From: AP-15 sp963845735
GTDB lineage: Bacteria > Pseudomonadota > Alphaproteobacteria > ATCC43930 > CGMCC-115725
DNA length: 64,000 nucleotides
Assembly (NCBI GenBank): GCA_963845735.1
Contig: CAWJTR010000015.1
Location: forward strand, 186,001-250,000
Direction: 5' to 3'
Numbering within the stretch: position 1 is the first letter of the stretch; the number at the start of each line of letters is the position of its first letter. The notes beneath the pieces are model-generated. The model searched no databases. It was given only the letters and a program-made list of their open reading frames with translations, and had not been told where the DNA came from. This document shows positions 16,968-25,706 of this stretch, piece by piece. The position numbers were made by a program, and so were the translations under genes.

Positions 16968-19675
16968 TGGCCGAGGCGCTCAAGGATCGCCGGCACGTGC
17001 ACCTGATCGGCTTTGTAGTTGCCGGTCAGCACGTACATGACGAGATTGATGCCGAAGCGCAGCGCCATTTCGCGCTGTTCTTCGCCGCCCGGCACCACGG
17101 CATAGAGCGGCCGGCCATCCTTATCGATCGCCCAGGCGCCGGCCCAATCATCGGCGCCGACAATGACGCTCGAAACCCCGTCATTGACATGGTTCTCGAC
17201 CGGTTCGACCCAAAGAGTCCCGACATCCCAGCGGCCGGGAAACTCATGCATCAGATAAAAGGATTTGGTCAGCACATGGTCGGGCGGTATCGGCACCAAC
17301 GACGGCATCTTGATCCCCGCTGTCAGCCGGCGCAGCCGTTCCGCCGCAATCGCCGCGCCGCCAAACGGGCCGGGCGTCTGCTCGTCGCCGTCGCGGGTGT
17401 CGAACAGGATCGTGCCGCCGGTCTCGATATACCGGTTGATGCGCTCGATCGCGCTCGGTGACGGTGGCGGCTGGTCGGCGGTCACGGGCCAATAGAGTAG
17501 CGGGAAAAAGATCAGCTCGTCGGTTTCGATGTCGATCGCGAGGGGATCGGCAGTCTCGACCGCGGTCCGCCGATTGAGCACATCACTGAGGCCGACGAGC
17601 CCGGCGCGGCTCTCCGCGTCGACTGCGTCGTCCCCGGTGCGCACATAAGCAAGGCGCAGCTCGGCAGTGGCGCGCACGACGAACGCGTCGTCGGCGCGCG
17701 GCGCGCCAGGAAAGACGAGCGCCGCGAGGATAAAGATGCCCGCGACTCGCGCCGGGCGCCGCCGCAGCAGGCCGCGCAGCGCGTAGGCGATCAGCAGATC
17801 GGCGAGCGCCAGCAACAGCGCGGCAGTCAATAGCGGCGCGCGCAAATCGGTTTCACGGCCGCGGGCAAAGGTCTCGCGCCGCGCGTCGCCGGGCAGGCCG
17901 GAAATCGCCTTTAGTTCGCCGATCCCGGACGAAAGATTGAGCGCGCGGCGCGAGTCTTGCGTTCCGTAGAAGCCCGGCGGGTGTTGGGGCGAGACGATTG
18001 CGGCAGCGATCTCTTTGCCGGGGATCGGGCGCGCCGTCGCCGGGGGGCGCTGCAGCCGGCCAAACCCGTCGAGCGTCTCGATCGGCGGCAACATGTCCTC
18101 GCTCGCCGCGGTCACCCCTTGGCTGGTCGCCACAATCCGCCGCAGCATCTCGACGAACAAGCCGGAGAGCGCGAGATTGGACCAATCGGCGTTTGCCGTC
18201 GTGTGCATCAACACGATCCAGCCGCGGCCATGCTTTTCCGCGGTCACCAGCGGGGTGCCGTCGGCTAGCCGCGCCCAGGTCTTGCCCGCGAGGTCGATAT
18301 CGGGCTCCGCCAGCACTTGGCGCGAAACTGTCACATCGCTCGGAATCGCCAGTCCGGCAAACGGGCTGTCGGCGGCAAAGGGGGCGAGCTTTGCCGGTTG
18401 CTCCCACGACATCGCGCCGCCTATCGTGCGACCGCCACGGCGCAGTCGCACCGGCAACAGCGTGTCGTCCTGCTCGGCGAGGTGTGGCCCGGCAAAGCGC
18501 AGCAACAGGCCGCCGGCCTTGATCCAGTTGTCGACCGCCGCCGCCTCCGCCGGAGAATCCGGTCCCGAATCCGAGTAGATCAGCACCGCGAGCTGGCGCT
18601 TCAGCAAATCGGTGACCGGCCCGCGGCGGGTTTCGGCGAACGGTCCCAGCGCCCGCTCCAGATAAAAATTCTCGCTGAGCAGCGGCTGTCCGCTGCCGTT
18701 CGGCGGCCCGACGATCCCGACCGGACGGCGGCGCCAGCGTTCGTCAAGCAAAAGCACGGTGCCGGCCGATTGGCCGTCCTCGACCTCGACGCGGGTCGTC
18801 TGGTTTCCGAGTTCACTCGGCATCGCCAGCTCGACCTTGACCGATTTTGCACCGGCCTCGAGAGTCGCGTCCCGGCGGGTCAGCAAGCGGCCGTCCGCAC
18901 CGCTCGCGCGCACCTCGTAGAGCCGCGGTTTTGCCGCCGGCAGCGAGCGCAGCACGACGCTGAGATCCTTGGCCTCCCGATCGCCTGCGGCGAGCAGCGC
19001 CGGAGCCTCGCCCGGCCCCGCGTCGAGGTAGCGCAAGCTGCCCAAATCGTCGAGATACGCGGCCAGCGCGGTTGCGCCGCTGTCGGCAATGCCGTCGCTG
19101 AGCCAGATCGAGGCGTTTATATCGGGCAAAGACAGCGCCTTCAGCCGGGCCAGCGCGGCCTGCCGATCGACCGGCCACGGCTTTGGCTGCAATACGTCGA
19201 TCGCGGCGCGGGCATCGACGGCACGGATGGGCGCCAGCGGCGGCAATGCGGTGTCGCCGGCGGGCGGGGCGGTGGTGACGAGGACGACCTGGCGGCTTTC
19301 GCGCGCGGCCTCGGCCAGCAGATCGTCGAGCGCCGCCTGTCGGACCGGCCAATCGCGCGCCGCTGCCCAACCATCATCGACGACCAGAATGATTGGTCCG
19401 GTTCCGGCGAGGAGTGCCTGCGGGTTCAGGAGCGGGTGAGCCGCCGCGACAATGACCAGCGCGGCCAGCGCCATGCGCAGAAGAATCAGCCAGAGCGGGG
19501 TCCGCGCCGGGGTTTCGTCGCGCGGCGCCAGCCCGAGCAACAGGCGGATGGCCGGGAAATCGATGCGGCGCGCCGCTGGCGGCGTCACCCGCAGCAGCCA
19601 CCAGATAATCGGCAGCCCCGCCAGCGCTACCAGCAGCCAAGGCGAGGCGAAAGCGAGGGGGCCCAGCGCCAACAT
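16964..19675 (-). CDS. BatA/DUF4159 domain membrane protein
   Basis: A 903-residue membrane protein. Residues 1-80 match the BatA-type N-terminus (ASPWLLVALAGLPIIWWLL, then RRIDFPAIRLL) with two helices; residues 90-230 resemble a VWA region (PIILVVDDGWAAARDW, IWLSDGIADSG); helices recur near 620-670; and residues about 690-900 form DUF4159 (AELRLAYVRTGDD, FFPLLYWPVTADQ, GGTILFDTRDGDEQ, HVLTKSFYLMHEFPGRW). This long fusion is typical of alphaproteobacteria and always sits with moxR and DUF58 genes. The gene overlaps the next one by ATGA. Function is unknown; by analogy to Bat/Moc clusters it may help assemble or protect envelope proteins. Confidence 0.85.
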   Translation of the reverse strand: MLALGPLAFASPWLLVALAGLPIIWWLLRVTPPAARRIDFPAIRLLLGLAPRDETPARTPLWLILLRMALAALVIVAAAHPLLNPQALLAGTGPIILVVDDGWAAARDWPVRQAALDDLLAEAARESRQVVLVTTAPPAGDTALPPLAPIRAVDARAAIDVLQPKPWPVDRQAALARLKALSLPDINASIWLSDGIADSGATALAAYLDDLGSLRYLDAGPGEAPALLAAGDREAKDLSVVLRSLPAAKPRLYEVRASGADGRLLTRRDATLEAGAKSVKVELAMPSELGNQTTRVEVEDGQSAGTVLLLDERWRRRPVGIVGPPNGSGQPLLSENFYLERALGPFAETRRGPVTDLLKRQLAVLIYSDSGPDSPAEAAAVDNWIKAGGLLLRFAGPHLAEQDDTLLPVRLRRGGRTIGGAMSWEQPAKLAPFAADSPFAGLAIPSDVTVSRQVLAEPDIDLAGKTWARLADGTPLVTAEKHGRGWIVLMHTTANADWSNLALSGLFVEMLRRIVATSQGVTAASEDMLPPIETLDGFGRLQRPPATARPIPGKEIAAAIVSPQHPPGFYGTQDSRRALNLSSGIGELKAISGLPGDARRETFARGRETDLRAPLLTAALLLALADLLIAYALRGLLRRRPARVAGIFILAALVFPGAPRADDAFVVRATAELRLAYVRTGDDAVDAESRAGLVGLSDVLNRRTAVETADPLAIDIETDELIFFPLLYWPVTADQPPPSPSAIERINRYIETGGTILFDTRDGDEQTPGPFGGAAIAAERLRRLTAGIKMPSLVPIPPDHVLTKSFYLMHEFPGRWDVGTLWVEPVENHVNDGVSSVIVGADDWAGAWAIDKDGRPLYAVVPGGEEQREMALRFGINLVMYVLTGNYKADQVHVPAILERLGQ

Positions 19676-19705
19676 CGCTCAGCTCACCGCGAACTTGCCG
19701 ACGCC

Positions 19706-19765
19706 ACCCTCACCCACCCAGCCAATCGGCTGGGTCCTTTCTCTCTCGCACAGCCGGAGAGGGAC
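19706..19765. repeat. Dispersed palindromic repeat (CCCTCACCC type)
   Basis: CCCTCACCC is followed by a perfect hairpin (CCCAGCC at 19717-19723, loop AATC, GGCTGGG at 19728-19734) and then by TCTCTC...GGAGAGGGA. It shares the CCCTCACCC and GAGAGGGA ends with the element at 12630. It occupies the only sizeable gap in the MoxR operon, between the DUF58 and DUF4159 genes, and could modulate or stabilise the transcript. Confidence 0.55.
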
Positions 19766-19813
19766 CTGGGGTGCCGAGCGTGCCGAGGCGGGTCAAGATA
19801 CCCTGGCAATTCC

Positions 19814-20752
19814 TCATCGCCGCTCTTCACCCGACAACGCTTCAAAGAGCGCCAGCAGCGCCAGCCCGGGCGGGCGATCAGTACGATGAACTCCGAACGT
19901 CCAACCGAGCCGCCCGGCGATCGCGCCAAGACCGGCGCGGTGATCGAGAAAGCGGCTCGCGTAATCATCGCGGATGCTCTCGACGCGGCTGATGACGACC
20001 TCGTCACGCTCCTCGATCCCTGCGAACCGCACCCGCCCATCGAACGGCAAGTCCTCTTCGGCCGGGTCCACGATCTGAAGCAGATGCCCTTTGAGCCCGG
20101 CGCCGGCAAAGCGGGCGAGCGCGGCATTGACCGTGTCGAGCGGAGACAGAAAATCGCCGATCAGAACCAACTGGCCGGCGCGCGGCAGCGGCTCGAAGGC
20201 CGGGAGGCTTCCCGGCTCGGCCCGCTGGGCGATCAGCTCGACGATCCGCGACAGGGCAACGCGTCCGCTGATTGGGGCTACGCCGCTTCCGAGCAACGTC
20301 AGCCGCTCGCCGCCGCGCACCAACAGGCTCGCCAGCGCGACCAGCAGCAATTCGGCGCGATCACGCTTGGTCGGCCAGCTGGCGTCGAAGATATACTGAG
20401 CCGAGCTGTAATCCATCGAGGCTGACGCGTCACGCCATAGCCATACGCTCTGCGCGGCTTCCCATTCGGTTTCACGGACGTAGAGGCGCTGAGACTTGGC
20501 GCTCTGGCGCCAATCGATTCGGCTCGCGGCGTCACCGGGCGCATATTGCCGGAACTGCCAGAAGGTCTCCCCTTGCCCGACACGGCGACGCCCGTGCACG
20601 CCCTGCGCCACGTTGGCGGCGACGCGTTCCGCCGCGACCAGCAGCGGCGGCAATCCCGCCGCAGCCTGCTCGGCGCGGTCGCGCAAGGCGGCGACCGGCG
20701 CCCTCTGGCGCGTGAGCAGGGAGGCAAGCGGTCGCGACGGGGCAGAATTCAC
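19814..20752 (-). CDS. DUF58 domain protein
   Basis: A 312-residue DUF58 protein, a VWA-related family always linked to MoxR ATPases. Seen: the signature HGRRRVGQGETFWQFRQYAPGDAASRIDWRQSAKSQRLYVRETEWE around residues 53-97 (given by its GxGxxFWxxRxYxPGD and IDW..SA elements), the MIDAS-like DASASM segment (RDASASMDYSS) and a late LIGDFLSPLDTVNA. No membrane helix is seen. Its start overlaps the moxR stop by 4 bases, so the two are translated together. It is thought to partner with the AAA+ ATPase as an adaptor; the client is unknown. Confidence 0.88.
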   Translation of the reverse strand: MNSAPSRPLASLLTRQRAPVAALRDRAEQAAAGLPPLLVAAERVAANVAQGVHGRRRVGQGETFWQFRQYAPGDAASRIDWRQSAKSQRLYVRETEWEAAQSVWLWRDASASMDYSSAQYIFDASWPTKRDRAELLLVALASLLVRGGERLTLLGSGVAPISGRVALSRIVELIAQRAEPGSLPAFEPLPRAGQLVLIGDFLSPLDTVNAALARFAGAGLKGHLLQIVDPAEEDLPFDGRVRFAGIEERDEVVISRVESIRDDYASRFLDHRAGLGAIAGRLGWTFGVHRTDRPPGLALLALFEALSGEERR

Positions 20753-21756
20753 CGGAACGGCGCCGATATTTGCGAGATGACCTGAGCCACCGTGACCCCT
20801 TCGGCCCGCCCGGCAAAACTGACCGCCATGCGATGGCGCAGCACCGGCGGCGCCAAGGCCACGACATCGTCAACCGACGGGCTGAACCGGCCGTCAATCA
20901 GCGCCCGCGCGCGGCAGGCGAGCATCAAAGCCTGGCTGGCGCGCGGGCCCGGTCCCCACGAGACAAAGCGCGTGATCCCCTCGGCCGCGGCGCCATTTGG
21001 CCGGCCGGAGCGGACCAGCTCCAGGATTGCCTCGACGACGCTCTCGCCCACAGGTATGCGGCGCACCAGGCGTTGCGCCGCCGTCAGCTCGGCGACATTC
21101 ATCGCCGGCCTTGGCCGGTCCTCGGCGATGCCGGTCGTCGCGATCAGCATTTCGCGCTCCGCCTCGCGGTCGGGATAATCGACGTCGATCTGCAACAGAA
21201 ACCGGTCGAGCTGCGCTTCAGGCAGCGGATACGTGCCTTCCTGCTCGAGCGGATTTTGCGTCGCCAGCACGTGAAACGGCCGCGGCAGCTGATGATATTG
21301 GCCGGCGATCGAGACGCGGCCTTCCTGCATCGCCTGCAGCAGCGCCGATTGCGTGCGCGGGCTTGCCCGGTTGATCTCGTCGGCCATCAGCAGCTGGCAA
21401 AAAACCGGCCCGGCGATGAAGCGGAAAGAGCGCCGCCCGGCGTCGCTTTCCTCGAGCACCTCGGACCCCAGAATGTCGGCCGGCATCAGATCGGGCGTGC
21501 ATTGAATGCGCTTCTCGTCGAGCCCGAGGATCGCCCCCAAGGTCTCGACGAGCCGGGTCTTGGCAAGGCCCGGAACGCCGATCAGCAACGCGTGACCGCC
21601 GCACAGCAAGGTGATCAGGGCTTGCTCGACGACCTCCTGCTGGCCAAAGATGATTTCACCAATTCGCGCCCGGGCCAGGCTGAGGCTCCGCCCCAGCGCT
21701 TCGACCTCGGCGACGAGATCGGCGGAGGCAGTGTTGACGTGCGGAGGAGAGGACAA
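20749..21756 (-). CDS. moxR: MoxR-family AAA+ ATPase
   Basis: A 335-residue MoxR ATPase, a chaperone-like AAA+ protein. Seen: Walker A GVPGLAKT at residues 60-67, the MoxR hallmark CTPDLMPADILGSEVL, Walker B LLMADEINRASPRTQ near 127-141, sensor 1 in VLATQNPLEQEGTYPLPEAQ, and the C-terminal lid (WGPGPRASQALMLACRARA). First gene of a minus-strand operon with DUF58, DUF4159 and the 704-residue membrane protein. Its divergent neighbour is the DUF1285 gene 44 bases away, so both promoters lie in that short gap or inside coding sequence. Confidence 0.93.
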   Translation of the reverse strand: MSSPPHVNTASADLVAEVEALGRSLSLARARIGEIIFGQQEVVEQALITLLCGGHALLIGVPGLAKTRLVETLGAILGLDEKRIQCTPDLMPADILGSEVLEESDAGRRSFRFIAGPVFCQLLMADEINRASPRTQSALLQAMQEGRVSIAGQYHQLPRPFHVLATQNPLEQEGTYPLPEAQLDRFLLQIDVDYPDREAEREMLIATTGIAEDRPRPAMNVAELTAAQRLVRRIPVGESVVEAILELVRSGRPNGAAAEGITRFVSWGPGPRASQALMLACRARALIDGRFSPSVDDVVALAPPVLRHRMAVSFAGRAEGVTVAQVISQISAPFR

Positions 21757-21800
21757 AAGTTAAGATCCCTCTTTCAAGCTGTTCGGCGGGTGCGAGCCTG

Positions 21801-22352
21801 ATGGAAAATACCGGCTCCGGCAATTCCCCACAAAGTACTCCTAGTACGGGCGAGCGGTTGCCGATCGATTGCGGCGATCTCGACATCCGCATCGCCCGCG
21901 ACGGCACTTGGTTTTATCGTGGATCTCCAATCGGCCGCCTGCCGCTTGTCAAGCTCTTCGCCTCCGTCCTGCGTCGCGAAGCAGATGGATCCTATTGGCT
22001 CGTGACCCCGGCCGAGCGCGGTCGCATCGAGGTCGAGGACGTTCCTTTTCTCGCCGTGGAACTGACTGTCGCCGGTGAAGGCCGCGACCGGCGACTGATC
22101 TTCCGGACCAATCTGGACGACATTGTGACGGCAGGGCCGGACAATCGGCTGCGTGTCGAGACCGCAGCGAGCGGCGAGCCCGCACCCTATATACTCGTGC
22201 GCGGCGCGCTCGAGGCGAGGCTGGTGCGATCGGTTTTTTATGATCTGGTCGATCTCGGCGCCGAAGAGGAGATCGCCGGCGCCAACCAGTTCGGGGTTTG
22301 GAGCAACGGCGCTTTCTTCAGCCTGGGCGATCCGGGACCGGACTGGCAATAG
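21801..22352 (+). CDS. DUF1285 family protein
   Basis: A 183-residue DUF1285 protein. The family signature is clear: CGDLDIRIARDGTWFYRGSPIGR, LVKLFASVLRREADGSYWLV, ERGRIEVEDVPF and FRTNLDDIVTAG. The fold is two-domained and mainly beta; the function is not established, though regulatory or ligand-binding roles have been proposed from structure. The ATG is the first start after the moxR gap. It leads a plus-strand set with NUDIX, DUF6111 and cca genes, a conserved order in alphaproteobacteria where DUF1285 usually adjoins moxR. Confidence 0.9.
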   Translation: MENTGSGNSPQSTPSTGERLPIDCGDLDIRIARDGTWFYRGSPIGRLPLVKLFASVLRREADGSYWLVTPAERGRIEVEDVPFLAVELTVAGEGRDRRLIFRTNLDDIVTAGPDNRLRVETAASGEPAPYILVRGALEARLVRSVFYDLVDLGAEEEIAGANQFGVWSNGAFFSLGDPGPDWQ

Positions 22353-22396
22353 CCGCCGCAGCACCAGCGCGCAGCGAGGGATCGGGGGACGGGTCA

Positions 22397-23080
22397 GTGA
22401 CGCATCGACCGGGCATACGAGCCGACTGGCTGTCAAAAGATTGGGCAGTTGCGCGTTTCGCGCGGCTCGGCCAGCCCGGAAGGCGGGGTTTTGGCGGAAC
22501 CGCGGACCCTGACGAAGCGGCCGCGCTCAGGCGGGCCACACGCGGCGACCACGACCTCAATCCGGGGATGACGCCGCCCAGCACCGAGCTGCGGCCGGCG
22601 GCGGTGCTGGTTCCGCTGATCGACCGGGCCGAGGGTATGTCGGTTCTTCTGACCCTGCGGACCCCCCATCTGAGCGCCCATGCCGGCCAGGTCGCGTTTC
22701 CCGGCGGCCGCATCGAGGCGGGCGACCCCGACGCGGTGGCCGCCGCGCTGCGCGAGACCGAGGAGGAGGTCGGTCTGCCACGGGATCACGTAACCGTGAT
22801 CGGCCGGCTCGACACTTATGTGACCGGAACCGGGTTCGAAATCACCCCGATCGTCGGCATCGTGGCGCCCCCCTTCCCGCTCGTCGCCGACCCGTTTGAG
22901 GTGGCCGAGGTCTTCGAGGTGCCGCTCTCCTACATCCTCGACCCGAGCAATCATCGGCGCACCGAGCGCGTCTTCGAAGAGCGCCGGCGGGTCTTTTTCG
23001 TGCTGCCATACGAGAACCGAAACATCTGGGGGGCAACGGCGGGGATGCTGGTGAACCTGGCCGAGGTGCTCGCCGGCTGA
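22397..23080 (+). CDS. NUDIX CoA diphosphatase (NudL/NUDT7-like)
   Basis: A NUDIX hydrolase of about 227 residues that would cleave CoA or acyl-CoA to 4'-phosphopantetheine and 3',5'-ADP. The CoA-specific preceding signature (LLTLRTPHLSAHAGQVAFPGG) is followed at once by the Nudix box (GGRIEAGDPDAV, then RETEEEVGL) that holds the metal-binding Glu residues. The GTG at 22397 follows GGGGGACGGG and begins the conserved region; an upstream start would overlap the DUF1285 gene. Followed closely by DUF6111 and cca. Confidence 0.87.
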   Translation: MTHRPGIRADWLSKDWAVARFARLGQPGRRGFGGTADPDEAAALRRATRGDHDLNPGMTPPSTELRPAAVLVPLIDRAEGMSVLLTLRTPHLSAHAGQVAFPGGRIEAGDPDAVAAALRETEEEVGLPRDHVTVIGRLDTYVTGTGFEITPIVGIVAPPFPLVADPFEVAEVFEVPLSYILDPSNHRRTERVFEERRRVFFVLPYENRNIWGATAGMLVNLAEVLAG

Positions 23081-23089
23081 GGAGGCAAT

Positions 23090-23368
23090 GTGCGGGTCTT
23101 CATCACCATCGTCCTGCCGCTGCTGCTGCCGACCGCGCTTTATCTGCTATGGGTCAGCACCCTCGGGGCGCCGCATGAGGGCGGGACGATGCCATGGGCC
23201 TCGGTGCCGTGGGTGTGGCTTGCCGGCGTCGGCGCGGTGTTGTTGGCGGTCGTGCTGTTTGTCGTGGCCGTCGGCTTCGGCACATCGCAGCAAGGGGTCT
23301 ATGTGGCTCCACGCTGGCAGAACGGGCACATCATCCCCGGGCACATCGAACCTAAGGCTCCCCAATGA
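23090..23368 (+). CDS. DUF6111-like small membrane protein
   Basis: A 92-residue protein with two membrane helices (ITIVLPLLLPTALYLLWVS and VWLAGVGAVLLAVVLFVVAV) and a conserved hydrophilic tail YVAPRWQNGHIIPGHIEP. It sits between NUDIX and cca, where alphaproteobacteria keep a DUF6111 gene. GTG start after GAGGCA; the stop overlaps the cca ATG by 4 bases. Function unknown. Confidence 0.72.
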   Translation: MRVFITIVLPLLLPTALYLLWVSTLGAPHEGGTMPWASVPWVWLAGVGAVLLAVVLFVVAVGFGTSQQGVYVAPRWQNGHIIPGHIEPKAPQ

Positions 23369-24576
23369 CAGAGCCCGGGCATCGGCCCCGGATCGCCCCC
23401 CAGGAATGGATGACGGAGCCGGCGACCCGGGCGGTTCTCGATGCGCTCGCCGCGGGCGGGGTGGACGCGCGATTTGTCGGCGGCGCAGTGCGCGACGCGT
23501 TGCTCGGGCTTCCGATCGGCGACATCGACATCGCCACCCCGGCACCGCCTGAGCGGGTCACCGAGCTGTTGGAAAAAGCCGGTATCCGGGTGGTGCCGAC
23601 CGGTCTCGCCCATGGCACCGTGACCGCCGTGGTCCCGCCGCGGCATTTCGAGATCACGACCTTGCGCCGCGACATCGAGACCTATGGCCGCCGCGCCCGC
23701 GTCGCCTTCGACGCCGATTGGGCTGCCGATGCGGCGCGCCGCGACTTTACGATCAACGCGATCTTCCTCGCTCCCGACGGCACGATTTATGACCCGGTCG
23801 GCGGCCTCGCCGATCTGCAGGCTGGCCGCGTCCGCTTTGTCGGCGATCCCGGCCACCCGGATCGCCGAAGATGTGCTGCGGCTGCTGCGCTATTACCGTT
23901 TCGAGGCGCGCTTTGGCGCCGGCGGTGGCGATGAACCGGCGCGCACCGCCTGCCGTGCCGCGGCCCATCTGCTGCCGACCCTGTCGGCCGAGCGCGTCGC
24001 GCAGGAGCTGATCCGCCTGCTCGAAACCCCGGACCCGAGCCGCGCGCTGCAAATGATGGCCGAGGACGGGGCGCTGGCCGTGGTGCTGCCCGAGGCACGG
24101 CACCTCGACCGCCTTGAGACGAATGATCGCGATCGAGCCGGAGCCCGACGCGCTGCGGCGCCTCGCCGCGCTGATCGAGGCCGATGCCGACGGCGCCGCC
24201 GCGCTGGCCGAGCGGCTGCATTTCCCGAATGCCTGGCGCGAGCGTCTGCGCGGCCTCGCCCCCCCTGGCCCATCGACCCGCACGCCGATGCCGCGGCGCA
24301 GCGGCGCACGCTGTACCGCCTCGGCGCCGAGCGCTACCGGGACATAGCGTTGCTGATGGCGGCCGACGGGCAAGTAGATGCCGAGCGGCTGGCCGGCCTG
24401 CTTGCATTTGTCGGCGATTGGACGCGCGCCGGAATTCCCAATTTCCGGGCACGACGTGACCGCCCTCGGGATCCCGCCCGGCCCGCGCGTCGGCGCATCT
24501 GCTCGACGCTGTCGAGCGCTGGTGGGAAGCGGGCGATTTCGCCGCCGACCGCGACGGGCATGCCTCACGCACCTAA
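23365..24576 (+). CDS. cca: CCA tRNA nucleotidyltransferase (several frameshifts)
   Basis: Adds or repairs the 3' CCA end of tRNAs. The class II nucleotidyltransferase core is clear: RFVGGAVRDALLGLPIGDID with the metal-binding Asp pair, then RRDIETYGRRARVAF and ARRDFTINAIFLAPDG, and after repair TRIAEDVLRLLRYYRFEARF and the helical body domain ending SGHDVTALGIPPGPRVG, HLLDAVERWWEAGDFAADRD. Frame breaks occur near 23860, 24115, 24262, 24438, 24495 and perhaps 24560; most are one extra base. A CCA enzyme is expected to be essential, so error is far more likely than decay. The exact stop is uncertain: one frame stops at 24576, and a further shift would carry on into CLTHLKELA. Confidence 0.83.
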
Positions 24577-24632
24577 AGGAGCTGGCGAGGTCGGCGAGCC
24601 CGACTGCAAGCGATCTGGACGCCGGGTTGGCG

Positions 24633-25706
24633 CTAGAGGGCCAGCCGCCTTACGGCGTCGTTGAGGTTTTGGGCGATCGGATCCGGCTCCCGTTTCTGGG
24701 GAGCGATCGGCATTGCTCTGACCTGCTCGGCCCGCTTTTTTTCGGTTTCGAACTCCTGTAACCAGGCATCGAACAGGCGGCTGGCTTCGGCTGCGGTGAC
24801 ATCGGGGCTCCCGCGCATCTGCTGGTAGGCGGCAATCAGATTGGCCTTGGCGCGCTTGACCCCGTCATCACCATCCCAGAGCGCGGTCAGTGCATTGACT
24901 TTCAGAGGATAAAACGGAAGCAGGTTTTCGTCGCCCCGCGCCTCGGTGCCGGTTACGCTCAGCAGCACAAAGTCAGAATCCCGATAGGGCCGGGTGCCGC
25001 TGTTCGCCTCGAGATAAAGTCGGCGTTCCACCACCCTCAGACTCGCGTCATCCTCCGGCCCCGGCGGCGCGATGAGAGCGGAAAAGCCCGACATGAACGG
25101 ATCAAGCGGCGAGATTGCCATCGAAATGCGATGCCCGGCGAGATAGGTGGTCTCCTCAAGCCCGAGCAACCCTTCGACGCCTTCCAACAGCGCCCCGCCG
25201 GTCTTGGCGATCAGCGGCAGATCGCCTGCGCCGCCGAGCGACGCAGACAGGCTGTCTACGACCCTCAGCAATGAGCGGGCATAATCGGCGCGCCGCACCC
25301 GGTAGAAGCTGACCGACACATCCACGTCGCCGCCGCGATACGGATGCGGGCCGGTCACTCGCGTGTCGAGTAATACGATACCGTGACGCGGCTCGTCGGA
25401 TTGCGCCTGTTTGCGAATGAGATCGGGGCCAATGACGGTAGGTATCGCGACCCGGTTTTGGGCATGATTGAACTCGATGACGACAACCACGAGGGGATCG
25501 TAGACCGTCCACCACTGCCGGTTCTCGACGAGGTGCATCTCATTGATACGAACAGTGAAATACATCTGGTCGCGGATGATCGGGTAACCCGCGGCGTTCG
25601 CGGGCCGACAGTGGTCCGGCCGAATGGCCGCGACTGTCGGAAGCGGCTGATGTCCGGCGCGAAGCTCGTTCCAGACGCGCGAAACAGTATCGAATACGTC
25701 GCTCAT
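24633..25706 (-). CDS. Unrecognised protein, third gene of the CHAT-STAND cassette
   Basis: A 357-residue soluble protein I cannot place in a family. The N-terminal 40 residues are helical (FDTVSRVWNELRAGHQPLP); residues about 45-150 look beta-rich (YFTVRINEMHLVENRQWW, DPLVVVVIEFN, GDVDVSVSFYRVRRADY); a small Gly/Ala/Leu-rich stretch (SLSASLGGAGDLPLIAKTGG) is followed by another beta region; the C-terminal 80 residues are helical and charged (FDAWLQEFETEKKRAEQVR). No signal peptide or sure membrane helix. The ATG overlaps the STAND gene stop by one base (TGATG), so it is translationally coupled and very likely works with the STAND and CHAT proteins, as effector, substrate or sensor. It converges on cca. 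Confidence 0.75.
   Translation of the reverse strand: MSDVFDTVSRVWNELRAGHQPLPTVAAIRPDHCRPANAAGYPIIRDQMYFTVRINEMHLVENRQWWTVYDPLVVVVIEFNHAQNRVAIPTVIGPDLIRKQAQSDEPRHGIVLLDTRVTGPHPYRGGDVDVSVSFYRVRRADYARSLLRVVDSLSASLGGAGDLPLIAKTGGALLEGVEGLLGLEETTYLAGHRISMAISPLDPFMSGFSALIAPPGPEDDASLRVVERRLYLEANSGTRPYRDSDFVLLSVTGTEARGDENLLPFYPLKVNALTALWDGDDGVKRAKANLIAAYQQMRGSPDVTAAEASRLFDAWLQEFETEKKRAEQVRAMPIAPQKREPDPIAQNLNDAVRRLAL

Noticed and set aside
15108..20425. Two very long plus-strand open frames (15108-17006 and 18317-20425)
   Set aside because: They lie opposite the DUF4159 operon, lack domain motifs and have the Arg/Ala-rich, low-information content of antisense frames in GC-rich DNA.
23365..24576. cca and pssA as genuine pseudogenes
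   Set aside because: All motifs are intact after removing single bases, and loss of CCA addition should be lethal; error is the simpler explanation.
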